A stretch of 64,000 bases of DNA, taken from Rhizobium sp. BK196 (lineage in GTDB: Bacteria > Pseudomonadota > Alphaproteobacteria > Rhizobiales > Rhizobiaceae). The stretch's first letter is position 1. Every line of letters starts with the position of its first letter. The notes under the pieces are model-generated. The model made no database searches, was not told the DNA's origin, and worked only from the letters and a program-made list of their open reading frames with translations. Where the stretch lies: NCBI RefSeq assembly GCF_014193255.1, contig NZ_JACHZB010000001.1:652018-716017 (forward strand), in the 5' to 3' direction. Made by a program: the position numbers and the translations under genes. Positions 8,186-17,188 of the stretch are shown here, piece after piece.

Positions 8186-8268
8186 TCGCCTGTGGGTGAA
8201 AAGCCTGAGCGATCAGACAGATGCGGTTCCTGACTGAATCGCTTTCTCAACGAAGACGAAGCAGGCCG

Positions 8269-8490
8269 ATGATCCGCAAACATTCGGCGACATTGCATGG
8301 GCACCGCACCAGTTTCTCGCTGGAAGATGAATTCTGGACCGAGTTGAAGGCGATTGCCGCAAGTCGCTGCATGCCGCTCGCGGCACTGATATCAGAAATA
8401 GACGACGGCCGCACGCCTGACAGCAACCTCTCCTCGGCGCTGCGGCTGCATGTGCTGGCCTGGCTGAAAAGCAGCGTCGCCAGCGCCTGA
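8269..8490 (+). CDS. Ribbon-helix-helix domain protein (RHH_4 family)
   Basis: A 73-residue protein reading MIRKHSATLHGHRTSFSLEDEFW, then a helix-turn-helix-like stretch LKAIAASRCMPLAALISEI. The TSFSLEDEFW strand and the following helices fit the RHH_4 family of small DNA-binding proteins found beside sspB in many alphaproteobacteria. The longer frame from 8221 adds 16 unconserved residues, so I favour 8269. It is possibly a transcriptional regulator; the target is unknown. Confidence 0.75.
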   Translation: MIRKHSATLHGHRTSFSLEDEFWTELKAIAASRCMPLAALISEIDDGRTPDSNLSSALRLHVLAWLKSSVASA

Positions 8491-8525
8491 TCCCCCCCCG
8501 CAAGCCGCCGGATCGACCGTCCTCG

Positions 8526-11500
8526 TCACTGAGCGCGGACGCCTGGCACTTGATCGAAATTGAGCTGCCCCGGCTGCTCGGCGCGGCGGGCGGCTTCGGC
8601 CTCTGCGGCAGCCCTTGCCCGAGCCTCCGCCTCCGCCTTGGCACGTGCTTCTGCTTCAGCCTTGCGCTGCGCAGCCTCCTGCGCCAGCGCTCTCAGCCTC
8701 TCCTCCTCCGCCTGCCGCTGCCGCTCGATCTCGGCGGCCTTGACGCGTTCAGCATCATTGTAGCGATAGAGTGCCACTTCGCGCCGCAGCCGCTGCTTTT
8801 CCAGAACATTGGCCTGCAACCTTTCCACGCGCCGCCGCTCGCGTTCGAAGGCGCGCAGCGACAGATAGCTGGTGATGTCGGTCACATCCATCGTCTTGCC
8901 GGGCGAAGCCAGCAGGCCGGAGAAGTTCAACCGGATACCCGGCTCTGCGCCCGACAGCGCCTCGGTACCGGGATTGAAGCCGATGCCGAGCGTGGCGCTG
9001 ATGCGCTCCTGCGGCAACTCGATCTGCGCATCAGCGGTCAAATGCGCGAGATCGTTGGCGACACTGACATTCTGAACGCGCAGAGTGCCATCCGTCACGT
9101 TGAAAGGAATGTCGAGCGGCGGCAGTTTCGCCTCACCGTTGTTGAGCAGCGTTTCGACGATCGGATGCACCTTGCCGGCATTGACCTGGTCCTGCATCGG
9201 ATCGGTCGCCGACAGAAGCGGCGCCAGTATCGCAAGGTTCAGCCCGCGAACGCTCGTCTCTCCGAGCCGGATTTCGCCTGAACCATTGAGTGAACTTGCA
9301 ATCTCCGCAACCGTCTTGCCCGAAGCTTCGAGCGCCAGCGACATGCCGAACTTACCGTTGGCAACCGGTGCGCCGTCGCGCGGCCAGACGACACCACCGA
9401 GGTCGGAGTCGGCAAGCACCAGCCGTGACTGCAGGAATCCAGTGCCATTTGCATTGGTGAAGAGCAGGTTGCCTGAGAGCGCGCCGCCATCCCAATTGCC
9501 TGCCATGTTATTGAGCTGAAGCTCATCGCCCTTATAGGCAACGTCGGAGGTGAAATCGTTTACCGCCGCATTCAGAAGTCCCGGCCAGAACTGCTTGGCA
9601 GTGAGCTTCAGACTGACGTCGAGATCGCGGAAGAGCGGCTGGCCGAGCGCCGCCGTCGTCAACTGGCCGTTGGCCGGGTCGCTGATTTGCCCGAACACCG
9701 CCTCGCCGAGCCAACCGAGATCGGCCTTGGAAAGGGTAAGCGCGCCGTTCGCAGCCGTTTTGGCTGCCTTTCGGTCGAATGTAACGGCGCCCGCGAATTC
9801 GTTATCGGCCGCATGGCCGTTGATATCCGCAAGCACCACCTTGTCGGCATCGATGGTCGCATTGGTCTGCAACTTGAACGGCAGGCCGGTGCCAAGGTCA
9901 GGCAGCGCAATCCCGTTCATGACCAGGTACGGGTCGAGGTCCGCACTTTCGAGCGACACGGCGACGTTGCCGTTCATGAAAGTGCCGGGCCGCACGTCGA
10001 CCTTGCCGTTTGCCGTAAACGATGTCCGGTCGGTCGCAAAAGTCAGTGCAGCGTCGGCCGGATCGTTGTCGGTCGCCGTCACCTTCAGCGTTAGTCGGCC
10101 ATTGGCGCCCGCGTCGACTGGCAGCGGATCGAGACCCGCCTGCCCGAACAGGATCGACGGCACGGCATTGTCGAGCGTCGCCTCCAGCGTCGTCGTGCCG
10201 TTGCCAGTCAGCGCCAGGAGGTCGGACATGCGGTAATCGAGATTGACGCGGCTGCCGTTCGAAACGCCTGCAAGCGTCACCGACAGTGCGTTGCCGTCAT
10301 CGCCGCCGAGCGTCACCGCGCCGCGCAAAGCCGTATTGCCGTACCAGCCGGCGTTGCGCACCAGCCGATCCATCACAGGATGATGCGGCAGGTGCTCGCG
10401 CAGCATGGCGAAGAAGGTGCCTGGATCGGCGGCCTTAAAGGTGATCTCGCCGGTGCCCTTATAGTCGAGCAGCGATCCCTCAGCCTTGCCTGTCGCCGTC
10501 AGTTCGGCGCCTGCAAGGTTCTTGATCGACAGCCGGTCGACGGAAAGCGCCCCGTCGGCGAGCGTAAAGGTGGTCTCGACATTATCGGCCTGCACGCCGA
10601 AGGCCGTGAACTTATCGGCCTTGAGTTGTGCGGCGATCTTGTGATCGAGCACGTTGTCGCCGACATCCTGGCCTGTAAACAGGCCGGTCAGGGCTCTCAG
10701 CGCATCGAGATCAAGTGAATCGCCGTTGAGCGCAACGGAAAGCGACGGTGTCTGGCCGTTGGTCGTCTGCCGCTCCAGCCGCCCTCTCAGTGTCGCAGCA
10801 CCGATCGCGATCTCCAGGTTCTCGAAACGTTGCAGATCACGCGTCAGGCTGACATTGGCGGAGAAACCGGCCTGCCGGAGCTGGCGGATCGCCGGATCGA
10901 CGGAGCCTGACAGCCAGGAGGCAAGCCCGGTCGGCTGATTGGATGCGACCACCATCTGACCGTTGAAGGACGGATCGCCCGTGAGCGTCAGCTTGCCCTT
11001 GCCTTCCACCTGCGTGCGACCGGGCAAAGTGCCGATGGCACTGTCGATCATCCAGCCATTACCGGCCGGCTCCAATTCCAGCGCCACGTCGCGGATCGTC
11101 GTATCCCCGGCAACGATTGCCGGTAGGCGCACCGTCGCCTTGCCCGGCACCTGCGGGATCGGCACTTGGCCGACAATGTCCAGCAGCGAGTTCAATCGCT
11201 GACGTGCCGAAACGGCAGGATCGCGGTTGGTCTTGCCGGCAGAACCCTGATTGCCGATACGGTTCACGTCTATCTGCTGGCCATCGGCGGTCAGCAGAAA
11301 TTCCGGCGCGCTGCCGGTATCAAGCGTCGCCTCGCCCGTAATCACATAGGGGTCGTCGGTCGAACCGACTTCCATGCGATATTCGGGAATGCGGATGCGG
11401 TCGTTGGTGAGCTCAAAACGCCCCTTGAGGCGCGGCGGCGGCGCCTGCCCCTTTTCGGTTTTAGCCTTGCGGCTTTCGATTGCCGCAGAGAGCGTACCCT

Positions 11501-12209
11501 GATAATTCGGCCGGCTGTCGACGAGCTTGAGTTCACCATCGAGATCGACGGTGACGGGATGCTTGTCCGGCGCAAGCCGGGTGCGTACATGCAACACACC
11601 GCTCTCGTCCGGTTGATTGCTGGAGACGGAGAAGTTGCCATGTTCACCGTCGAGCGCGCCGTCGCCCTCGATGCGCCATGGACCTGCAAGGGACTTCGCC
11701 GACATTTCGGCATTGAGTCCGGTAACGTTTCGCGACCGGCCGGACTGATCGTCGACAAACTCGATCTCGCCGCCGTTGACATGCACATTTTCCAGAACAA
11801 CGGTTTTGGCCGGAATTTCTGGCCGGCTGCCGCGCATCCAGTCCAGCGTGCCGTCCTTCAGAAGCCGCAGCCGCACCTTGGGATTGACGACCCGCATGTC
11901 GAAGATCAGCGCTTCGCCCGAAAGGAAAGGCGCAAGCTCGGCATCCATGGAGAACTGTTCGACCTGCACCACCGGCGTGCCGTCTTCTTCCTGGCCGACA
12001 CGGACGTCATGGAGCGTCACCGACGGAAACGGCAGAAGCCGCGCGTCCACAGTGCCGTGCACCGTCACTTTCTTGCCGATGATGCGGCTTGCCTGATCCT
12101 CAAAGTTCTTCCGGAAATCCGTCCAGTCGATGAACAGCGGTGCCAGCAGCGCCACGAAGAGCACTACGACGATCACTCCTCCTAGAAAGACGAGGAACCG
12201 GCCTACCAA
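8526..12209 (-). CDS. Large AsmA-family protein (1227 aa)
   Basis: AsmA-like proteins are anchored in the inner membrane, span the periplasm and are linked to lipid transport and outer-membrane assembly. Here there is one N-terminal membrane helix (FLVFLGGVIVVVLFVALLAPLF) followed by the conserved WTDFRKNFEDQASRIIGKKV region. A very long beta-rich body with repeated 'G..TL' and 'V..L' strands follows, then a conserved AsmA C-terminal part (SLNGSGEIRLGETSVRGLNL, residues near 980). The last 110 residues are a charged Ala/Glu/Arg helix, an unusual extension. It is transcribed away from the lactate dehydrogenase-type gene. The exact substrate is unknown. Confidence 0.87.
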   Translation of the reverse strand: MVGRFLVFLGGVIVVVLFVALLAPLFIDWTDFRKNFEDQASRIIGKKVTVHGTVDARLLPFPSVTLHDVRVGQEEDGTPVVQVEQFSMDAELAPFLSGEALIFDMRVVNPKVRLRLLKDGTLDWMRGSRPEIPAKTVVLENVHVNGGEIEFVDDQSGRSRNVTGLNAEMSAKSLAGPWRIEGDGALDGEHGNFSVSSNQPDESGVLHVRTRLAPDKHPVTVDLDGELKLVDSRPNYQGTLSAAIESRKAKTEKGQAPPPRLKGRFELTNDRIRIPEYRMEVGSTDDPYVITGEATLDTGSAPEFLLTADGQQIDVNRIGNQGSAGKTNRDPAVSARQRLNSLLDIVGQVPIPQVPGKATVRLPAIVAGDTTIRDVALELEPAGNGWMIDSAIGTLPGRTQVEGKGKLTLTGDPSFNGQMVVASNQPTGLASWLSGSVDPAIRQLRQAGFSANVSLTRDLQRFENLEIAIGAATLRGRLERQTTNGQTPSLSVALNGDSLDLDALRALTGLFTGQDVGDNVLDHKIAAQLKADKFTAFGVQADNVETTFTLADGALSVDRLSIKNLAGAELTATGKAEGSLLDYKGTGEITFKAADPGTFFAMLREHLPHHPVMDRLVRNAGWYGNTALRGAVTLGGDDGNALSVTLAGVSNGSRVNLDYRMSDLLALTGNGTTTLEATLDNAVPSILFGQAGLDPLPVDAGANGRLTLKVTATDNDPADAALTFATDRTSFTANGKVDVRPGTFMNGNVAVSLESADLDPYLVMNGIALPDLGTGLPFKLQTNATIDADKVVLADINGHAADNEFAGAVTFDRKAAKTAANGALTLSKADLGWLGEAVFGQISDPANGQLTTAALGQPLFRDLDVSLKLTAKQFWPGLLNAAVNDFTSDVAYKGDELQLNNMAGNWDGGALSGNLLFTNANGTGFLQSRLVLADSDLGGVVWPRDGAPVANGKFGMSLALEASGKTVAEIASSLNGSGEIRLGETSVRGLNLAILAPLLSATDPMQDQVNAGKVHPIVETLLNNGEAKLPPLDIPFNVTDGTLRVQNVSVANDLAHLTADAQIELPQERISATLGIGFNPGTEALSGAEPGIRLNFSGLLASPGKTMDVTDITSYLSLRAFERERRRVERLQANVLEKQRLRREVALYRYNDAERVKAAEIERQRQAEEERLRALAQEAAQRKAEAEARAKAEAEARARAAAEAEAARRAEQPGQLNFDQVPGVRAQ

Positions 12210-12287
12210 ATCAGGGATTCTCCATTCGGGATTCTATTGCCGACACTAGCGCTATTCATGCAGGGGGCAAGGGCCAAGATCATGAGA

Positions 12288-13712
12288 TTATTCCATTTTC
12301 AGCCCCAGATGAAAAATCTTGCCGGGATTGAGGATATTGTCCGGATCGAGCGCACGCTTGATCTGGCGCATCAGATTCACCGTCCCCCCGAGCTCCTCCT
12401 CCAGAAACGCCATTTTCCCCTGCCCGATCCCGTGTTCGCCGGTACATGTGCCATCCATTGCCAGCGCCCGGGCATTCAGACGGGCGACGAACTCTTCTGC
12501 CGTGGCGATCCCCGCGGCACTCTTGTCGTCGAACAATAGCTGCACATGGAAGTTCCCGTCGCCCGCATGGCCGACGATCGGCGCCAGCAAACCGTTTGCT
12601 TCGATATCGGCCTGCGTTTCGGCAACGCAATCCGCAAGCCGCGATATCGGAACACAAACATCGGTCGAAAGTACGGCAAGCCCGGGCGCCAGTGCCCGCA
12701 CCGACCAATAGGCGTCATGGCGTGCCTTCCAGAGCTTCGTGCGCTCCTCGGGGCTCGCCGCCCACCTGAATTCGCCGCCGCCGCATTCAGCTGCGATCTC
12801 GGCAAAGGCGGTCGATTGCAGCGCCACCGCCTCATCCGTGCCGTGGAACTCCAGGAAGAGCGCCGGGCTCTCCTCATAGGGAAGATTGGCATAGGCGATG
12901 CTGGCGCGCATCTGCAGCGCATCGACGAGCTCGATACGGGCAACCGGAATACCCATCTGGATCGTCATGATAACGGCGTCGCAGGCCGCCTTCACGCTCG
13001 GGAAGGCGCACACGCCCCCGGCGATCTTCTGCGGAATGCCGTGCAAGCGCAGCGTCACCGAGGTCAGGATGCCGAGCGTGCCTTCCGCGCCGACGAAAAG
13101 CCGGGTGAGGTCGTAACCGGCCGACGACTTGCGGGCGCGGCGCGCCGTGCGGATTTCCTCGCCCGATGCGGTCACTGCCGTAACGGCAAGCACATTATCT
13201 TTCATCGTGCCGTAGCGCACTGCGTTGGTGCCGGAGGCGCGCGTCGAGGTCATTCCGCCGATCGAGGCATTGGCGCCGGGATCGATCGGGAAGAACAGGC
13301 CGGTATCGCGCAGATGGGTGTTCAGCGCCTCACGCGTGACGCCCGGTTCGACCGTGCAGTCGAGATCCTCGGGATTGACTTCAAGCACCCGATTCATGCG
13401 GCTGAAATCGATGGAAATGCCGCCATTCGGCGCATTGACCTGGCCCTCGAGCGAGGAGCCGGTACCGAAGCCGATAACAGGCACCTTATGATCGGCGCAG
13501 ACCCGCACCACGGTCTTCACATCGTCGGCGGTCTCGGCAAAGAGCACGCCGTCGGGCAGTTGGGCAGGGATATAGGTGGTCGTGTGCGCGTGCTGGGCGC
13601 GAAAAGCCTGGCCGGTCTGGAAACGCTCTCCGAAGCGCTGTTTCAGAATGCCGGTGACGGCCTCGATACCCGCCTCGTTTCGCACCCCAGCCTTCGCGTC
13701 GCGCAGTGCCAT
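12288..13712 (-). CDS. FAD-binding oxidoreductase, D-lactate dehydrogenase (cytochrome) type
   Basis: Flavoprotein of the FAD_binding_4 / FAD-oxidase C-terminal class, most like eukaryotic-type DLD. It would oxidise D-lactate or a related 2-hydroxy acid and pass electrons to the respiratory chain. The FAD site is seen in VIGFGTGSSLEGQVNAPNGG and GANASIGGMTSTRASGTNAV. The C-terminal domain carries GHAGDGNFHVQLLFD and CTGEHGIGQGK, with the conserved histidines. The 474-aa product from the ATG at 13712 has AGGGAG upstream; a GTG at 13736 is an alternative. The glycolate oxidase subunit GlcD is a relative that I cannot fully exclude. Confidence 0.87.
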   Translation of the reverse strand: MALRDAKAGVRNEAGIEAVTGILKQRFGERFQTGQAFRAQHAHTTTYIPAQLPDGVLFAETADDVKTVVRVCADHKVPVIGFGTGSSLEGQVNAPNGGISIDFSRMNRVLEVNPEDLDCTVEPGVTREALNTHLRDTGLFFPIDPGANASIGGMTSTRASGTNAVRYGTMKDNVLAVTAVTASGEEIRTARRARKSSAGYDLTRLFVGAEGTLGILTSVTLRLHGIPQKIAGGVCAFPSVKAACDAVIMTIQMGIPVARIELVDALQMRASIAYANLPYEESPALFLEFHGTDEAVALQSTAFAEIAAECGGGEFRWAASPEERTKLWKARHDAYWSVRALAPGLAVLSTDVCVPISRLADCVAETQADIEANGLLAPIVGHAGDGNFHVQLLFDDKSAAGIATAEEFVARLNARALAMDGTCTGEHGIGQGKMAFLEEELGGTVNLMRQIKRALDPDNILNPGKIFHLGLKME

Positions 13713-13812
13713 GCCCTTGATCTCCCTGCATTCCACAGCCTGCTACAGCATCTGTAGCAGGTCGGGTATGAGGCAAGTCAAAGCGGCTGTCCAGCCAAGA
13801 TTAGGGAAGATT

Positions 13813-14865
13813 TCATCCCATCCTTGTTGCAGGGACTGCGGGCGGGTTGAGCCGCGCAAAGCCCTCCTGCCGATAATAGGGAAAATACGGATAGGGCGGC
13901 ATCACGCGGCTGACCGCGTCCAGCCGCTCGATCTGGTCCGGTGTCAGGCTCCAGCCGACGGCACCGAGATTTTGCCTGAGCTGCTCTTCGTTGCGCGCGC
14001 CGATGATGACGCTTGAAACGGTCGGCCGGCCGATCAGCCAGTTGATGGCGATCTGCGGCACCGTCCTGCCGGTCTCGGCGGCAATTTCGTCCAGCACGTC
14101 GACGATATCGAAGAGCCTTTCGTCATCGACGGGCGGGCCGTATTCCGCTGTCTGGTGCAGGCGACTTCCGGCGGGCAACGCTACGCCGCGGCGGATCTTG
14201 CCGGTCAGCCGGCCCCAGGCGAGCGGGCTCCAAACCAATGCTCCCACCCGCTGGTCGGCGGCAAGCGGCATCAGTTCCCATTCGTAATCCCGTCCGGCGA
14301 GCGAATAATAGACCTGATGCGCGACATAGCGCGGGTAGCCATAGCGCTCGGAAAGCCCAAGCGATTTCATCAGCTGCCAGCCGGAGAAATTGGAAACGCC
14401 GACATAACGGACCTTGCCCGCCGCAACGAGCACATCGAGCGTCGAAAGCACCTCCTCGACCGGCGTCGACGCATCGAAGGCGTGCAATTGCAGAAGATCG
14501 ATATAGTCGGTACCGAGCCGGCGCAGCGCATCCTCGGTCGCACGGATCAGCCGTGCGCGCGAGGTGCCCCAATCGCCAGGCCCCTCGCCCATCGGCAGCG
14601 CCGTCTTGCTCGAGATCAGCACCGTATCGCGCTTTCCGGAGATCGCTTGTCCCAGCACCTCCTCGGAAGCACCGGCCGAATAAACATCCGCCGTGTCGAA
14701 TAGCGTGACACCGGCCTCCATGCAGATATCCACTATCCGCCGCGCTTCTTGCGCATCCGTCGTGCCCCAGGCCCCGAAGAGCGGCCCGCTGCCGCCGAAA
14801 GTGCCGGCCCCGAAGCTCAGCACCGGCACCCTCAAACCCGATGCACCGAGATTTCTGTATTCCAT
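13813..14865 (-). CDS. Aldo/keto reductase
   Basis: NADPH-dependent reductase of carbonyl compounds with a TIM-barrel fold, 350 aa. The catalytic tetrad residues are visible: Asp in FDTADVYSAG, Tyr in the same segment, Lys in VLISSKTAL and His in LLQLHAFDA. The C-terminal cofactor segment PTVSSVIIGARNEEQLRQNL matches the YajO/Tas-like AKR subgroup. AGGAG precedes the ATG. It is divergent from a LysR gene, and a T-N11-A type dyad lies between them, so it is probably the regulator's target. The physiological substrate is unknown. Confidence 0.9.
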   Translation of the reverse strand: MEYRNLGASGLRVPVLSFGAGTFGGSGPLFGAWGTTDAQEARRIVDICMEAGVTLFDTADVYSAGASEEVLGQAISGKRDTVLISSKTALPMGEGPGDWGTSRARLIRATEDALRRLGTDYIDLLQLHAFDASTPVEEVLSTLDVLVAAGKVRYVGVSNFSGWQLMKSLGLSERYGYPRYVAHQVYYSLAGRDYEWELMPLAADQRVGALVWSPLAWGRLTGKIRRGVALPAGSRLHQTAEYGPPVDDERLFDIVDVLDEIAAETGRTVPQIAINWLIGRPTVSSVIIGARNEEQLRQNLGAVGWSLTPDQIERLDAVSRVMPPYPYFPYYRQEGFARLNPPAVPATRMG

Positions 14866-14880
14866 GATCCAATCTCCTAT

Positions 14881-14895
14881 TCTCTCTTCGAGAGA
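14881..14895. promoter_or_regulatory. Dyad (LysR T-N11-A type) between the aldo/keto reductase and LysR genes
   Basis: TCTCTC and GAGAGA flank TTC, and TCTCTTCGAGAGA within it fits the T-N11-A LysR consensus. It lies 16 bases upstream of the aldo/keto reductase start and 65 bases upstream of the lysR start. Confidence 0.5.
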
Positions 14896-14959
14896 TAGAC
14901 CCGGCTGACACCATGATATAGATTGCCTCAGAGCACATCATCTGTGATTTGAATTCATC

Positions 14960-15862
14960 GTGAGCCGTCAGGACATCAATCGATCGGGCGAGATGGAAGT
15001 CTTCGTCAGCGTCGTCGAACGCGGCGGTTTTTCCGCTGCCGCGCAGGCGCGGCGCATGACGCCATCGGCCGTCAGCAAGCTGGTCGCCCGCCTGGAGACA
15101 AGGCTCGGCGCCCGCCTCGTCAACCGCTCGACGCGCAAGCTGCAACTGACGCCCGAGGGCTGCGCCTTCTATGAGCGCAGTGTCGCAATCCTCGCCAATA
15201 TATCGGAGGCTGAACGTTTCGCCTCAGCGGGAGAACAGGCGGCGGGCCGCATCAGCATCAACACCAGCGGCTCCTTCGGCAATCATGTTCTGGCGCCGCT
15301 GATCCCGGCCTTTATGGCCGAGCACCCGGATGTCACCCTCGATATCACCCATACCGACAGGGTGGTCGATCTGCTGGAAGAGCGTGCCGACGTCGCAATC
15401 CGCGCCGGCCCGTTGAAGACATCAAGCCTGATCGCCCGCAAGCTCGGCGCTGCCAGGAAGATCATCGTCGCCTCGCCCGATTATCTTGAGCGAAACAGCA
15501 AGCCGCGCTCAGCCGCTGACCTGCACAATCATCGCCGCATCGGCTTTTCCTATGCCCGCGCATTGGAAGGCTGGCCGGTCATTGAGGCCGGCGAGACGAT
15601 CACCATTCCCCTCACCCCCGGCCTGCAGGTCGGCGATGGCGAAGCCATGCGTTACCTCGCACTCTCGGGCGCCGGTCTTGCCCGCATGACCGAATTCACC
15701 GTCCGCGCCGATATCGCGACGGATCGGCTTGTTCCCGTGTTGGAAGAGCTCAATCCCGGCGATGTCGAAGAGTTCTATGCCGTCTATATCGGCCAGGGCG
15801 GACCGCTTCCGGCGCGCGTTCGTGCCCTGCTTGATTTCCTTGCGAAACACATCCGTCTTTAG
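14960..15862 (+). CDS. LysR-family transcriptional regulator
   Basis: A 300-aa protein with the N-terminal winged helix (EVFVSVVERGGFSAAAQARRMTPSAVSKLVARLE) and a C-terminal LysR substrate-binding domain (residues about 90-295). It begins with GTG at 14960. It is transcribed divergently from the aldo/keto reductase with about 95 bases between the starts, the classic arrangement for a LysR activator or repressor and its target. The effector is unknown. Confidence 0.92.
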   Translation: MSRQDINRSGEMEVFVSVVERGGFSAAAQARRMTPSAVSKLVARLETRLGARLVNRSTRKLQLTPEGCAFYERSVAILANISEAERFASAGEQAAGRISINTSGSFGNHVLAPLIPAFMAEHPDVTLDITHTDRVVDLLEERADVAIRAGPLKTSSLIARKLGAARKIIVASPDYLERNSKPRSAADLHNHRRIGFSYARALEGWPVIEAGETITIPLTPGLQVGDGEAMRYLALSGAGLARMTEFTVRADIATDRLVPVLEELNPGDVEEFYAVYIGQGGPLPARVRALLDFLAKHIRL

Positions 15863-16023
15863 GAGCACAAAGGCCAGATTCCGCAATTGACCCCTTGACC
15901 ACCACGCGCCTATATCGGGTCCATGCCTGCCGGCCCTCGCCGCCGGCCTCTTCATATTGCCGGGGCCTCCTCCCACCTCCGCCCTCGGGCTTGCTCCGGT
16001 CGAAAAGTTCGGGGATCACAGTT

Positions 16024-17109
16024 TTGGACGCAAGCAGCTTCCATCAGAAAGCAAGCCTGCCCAAATGGGCATTGCTGCTCGCGTTGTCGGCCATATCAGT
16101 CCTTTTCCTTGAGCTCTTCGCCCTGCCCGCCTCGCTGCTGATCGGCCCGATGGTCGCGGCCATCGTGCTGGCGCTTACGGTCGGCAAGGGGCAGCTGCAC
16201 ATCCCCTACTGGCCGCTGCAGTTCGGCCAGGTGCTGGTCGGCCTCTTGATGGCGCGCAACATCACGCCCGATATTCTCGGCACCATGGCGAAGGACGCGC
16301 CGCTCTTCTTCGTCTTCATCGTCTCGGTGATCGCCATTGCCGCCGGTCTCGGCTGGCTGCTCACGCGCTGGCAGGTATTGCCGGGCACCACCGCCGTCTG
16401 GGGCTCCACGCCCGGCGGCGCCTCGGCCATGGTCATCATGTCGGAAGCCTACGGGGCGGACGCTCGCCTCGTTGCCTTCATGCAATATCTGCGCGTCGTC
16501 TTCGTCGCAGTCGGCGCGTCCGTCATCTCCCGCCTCTGGGTCGCTGCCGATGGTGAAGCGCCACCGCCGGTCATCTTTTTCCCGCCGGTCGACTGGCCGG
16601 CTTTCGCCACGACGGTCGCCTTCGCCGCCCTCTGCTGCTACGGCGTCTTCCGCCTCCGCATCCAGGGCGGCAATATCGTGGTTTCGCTGTTTGCCGGCGC
16701 CATACTGCAGGGTTTCGGCATCTTAAAGATCGAACTGCCGACCTGGATCCTGGCGCTCAGCTACGCGCTGATCGGCTGGAGCATCGGCCTGCGCTTTACC
16801 CGCTCGATCATTAAACACGCAGCCCGCGCCCTGCCGCGCGTTTCCGCCGCCATCATTATCCTGATGGCGCTCTGCGGTTGCATGGCGGTGGCACTTCATA
16901 AATTCGCCGGCATCGATCCGCTGACCGCCTATCTCGCAACGAGCCCCGGCGGCGCCGATTCCGTCGCCATCATCGCCGCGTCCAGCGATGTCGACGTACC
17001 CTTCGTCATGGCCATGCAGACCGGCCGTTTCCTGATCATCCTGCTGATCGGCCCGGCGCTTGCGCGCTTCATCGCGCGGCGATCCGGCCTCGCGGAAAGT
17101 TCCGCTTAA
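16024..17109 (+). CDS. AbrB-family membrane protein (ammonia monooxygenase-like/AbrB duplication)
   Basis: A polytopic inner-membrane protein with about nine to ten hydrophobic helices and the paired AbrB-type repeats. Each repeat ends in a conserved PGG motif: TPGGASAMVIMSEAYGAD near the middle and TSPGGADSVAIIAASS near the C-terminus. Family members are regarded as putative transporters or regulators; no substrate is established. The start is uncertain. TTG at 16024 gives 361 aa, the normal family length, while the open frame reaching 15895 adds a Pro/Ser-rich stretch that does not look like a real N-terminus. Confidence 0.8.
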   Translation: MDASSFHQKASLPKWALLLALSAISVLFLELFALPASLLIGPMVAAIVLALTVGKGQLHIPYWPLQFGQVLVGLLMARNITPDILGTMAKDAPLFFVFIVSVIAIAAGLGWLLTRWQVLPGTTAVWGSTPGGASAMVIMSEAYGADARLVAFMQYLRVVFVAVGASVISRLWVAADGEAPPPVIFFPPVDWPAFATTVAFAALCCYGVFRLRIQGGNIVVSLFAGAILQGFGILKIELPTWILALSYALIGWSIGLRFTRSIIKHAARALPRVSAAIIILMALCGCMAVALHKFAGIDPLTAYLATSPGGADSVAIIAASSDVDVPFVMAMQTGRFLIILLIGPALARFIARRSGLAESSA

Positions 17110-17188
17110 GGCCCTGCGCCTATGCCAGCGCCGCTTGCTCAACAAAGATGACGCTGAGCAAGCGGAGACGAAGCACCGGAGCTTCGGC

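Noticed and set aside
12546..13757. Open frame of 403 codons on the plus strand
   Set aside because: It is antisense to the D-lactate dehydrogenase-type gene, which has an intact flavin-binding site.
15895..16023. N-terminal extension of the AbrB-type protein
   Set aside because: The extension is Pro/Ser-rich with no hydrophobic segment, whereas TTG 16024 gives the usual family length.
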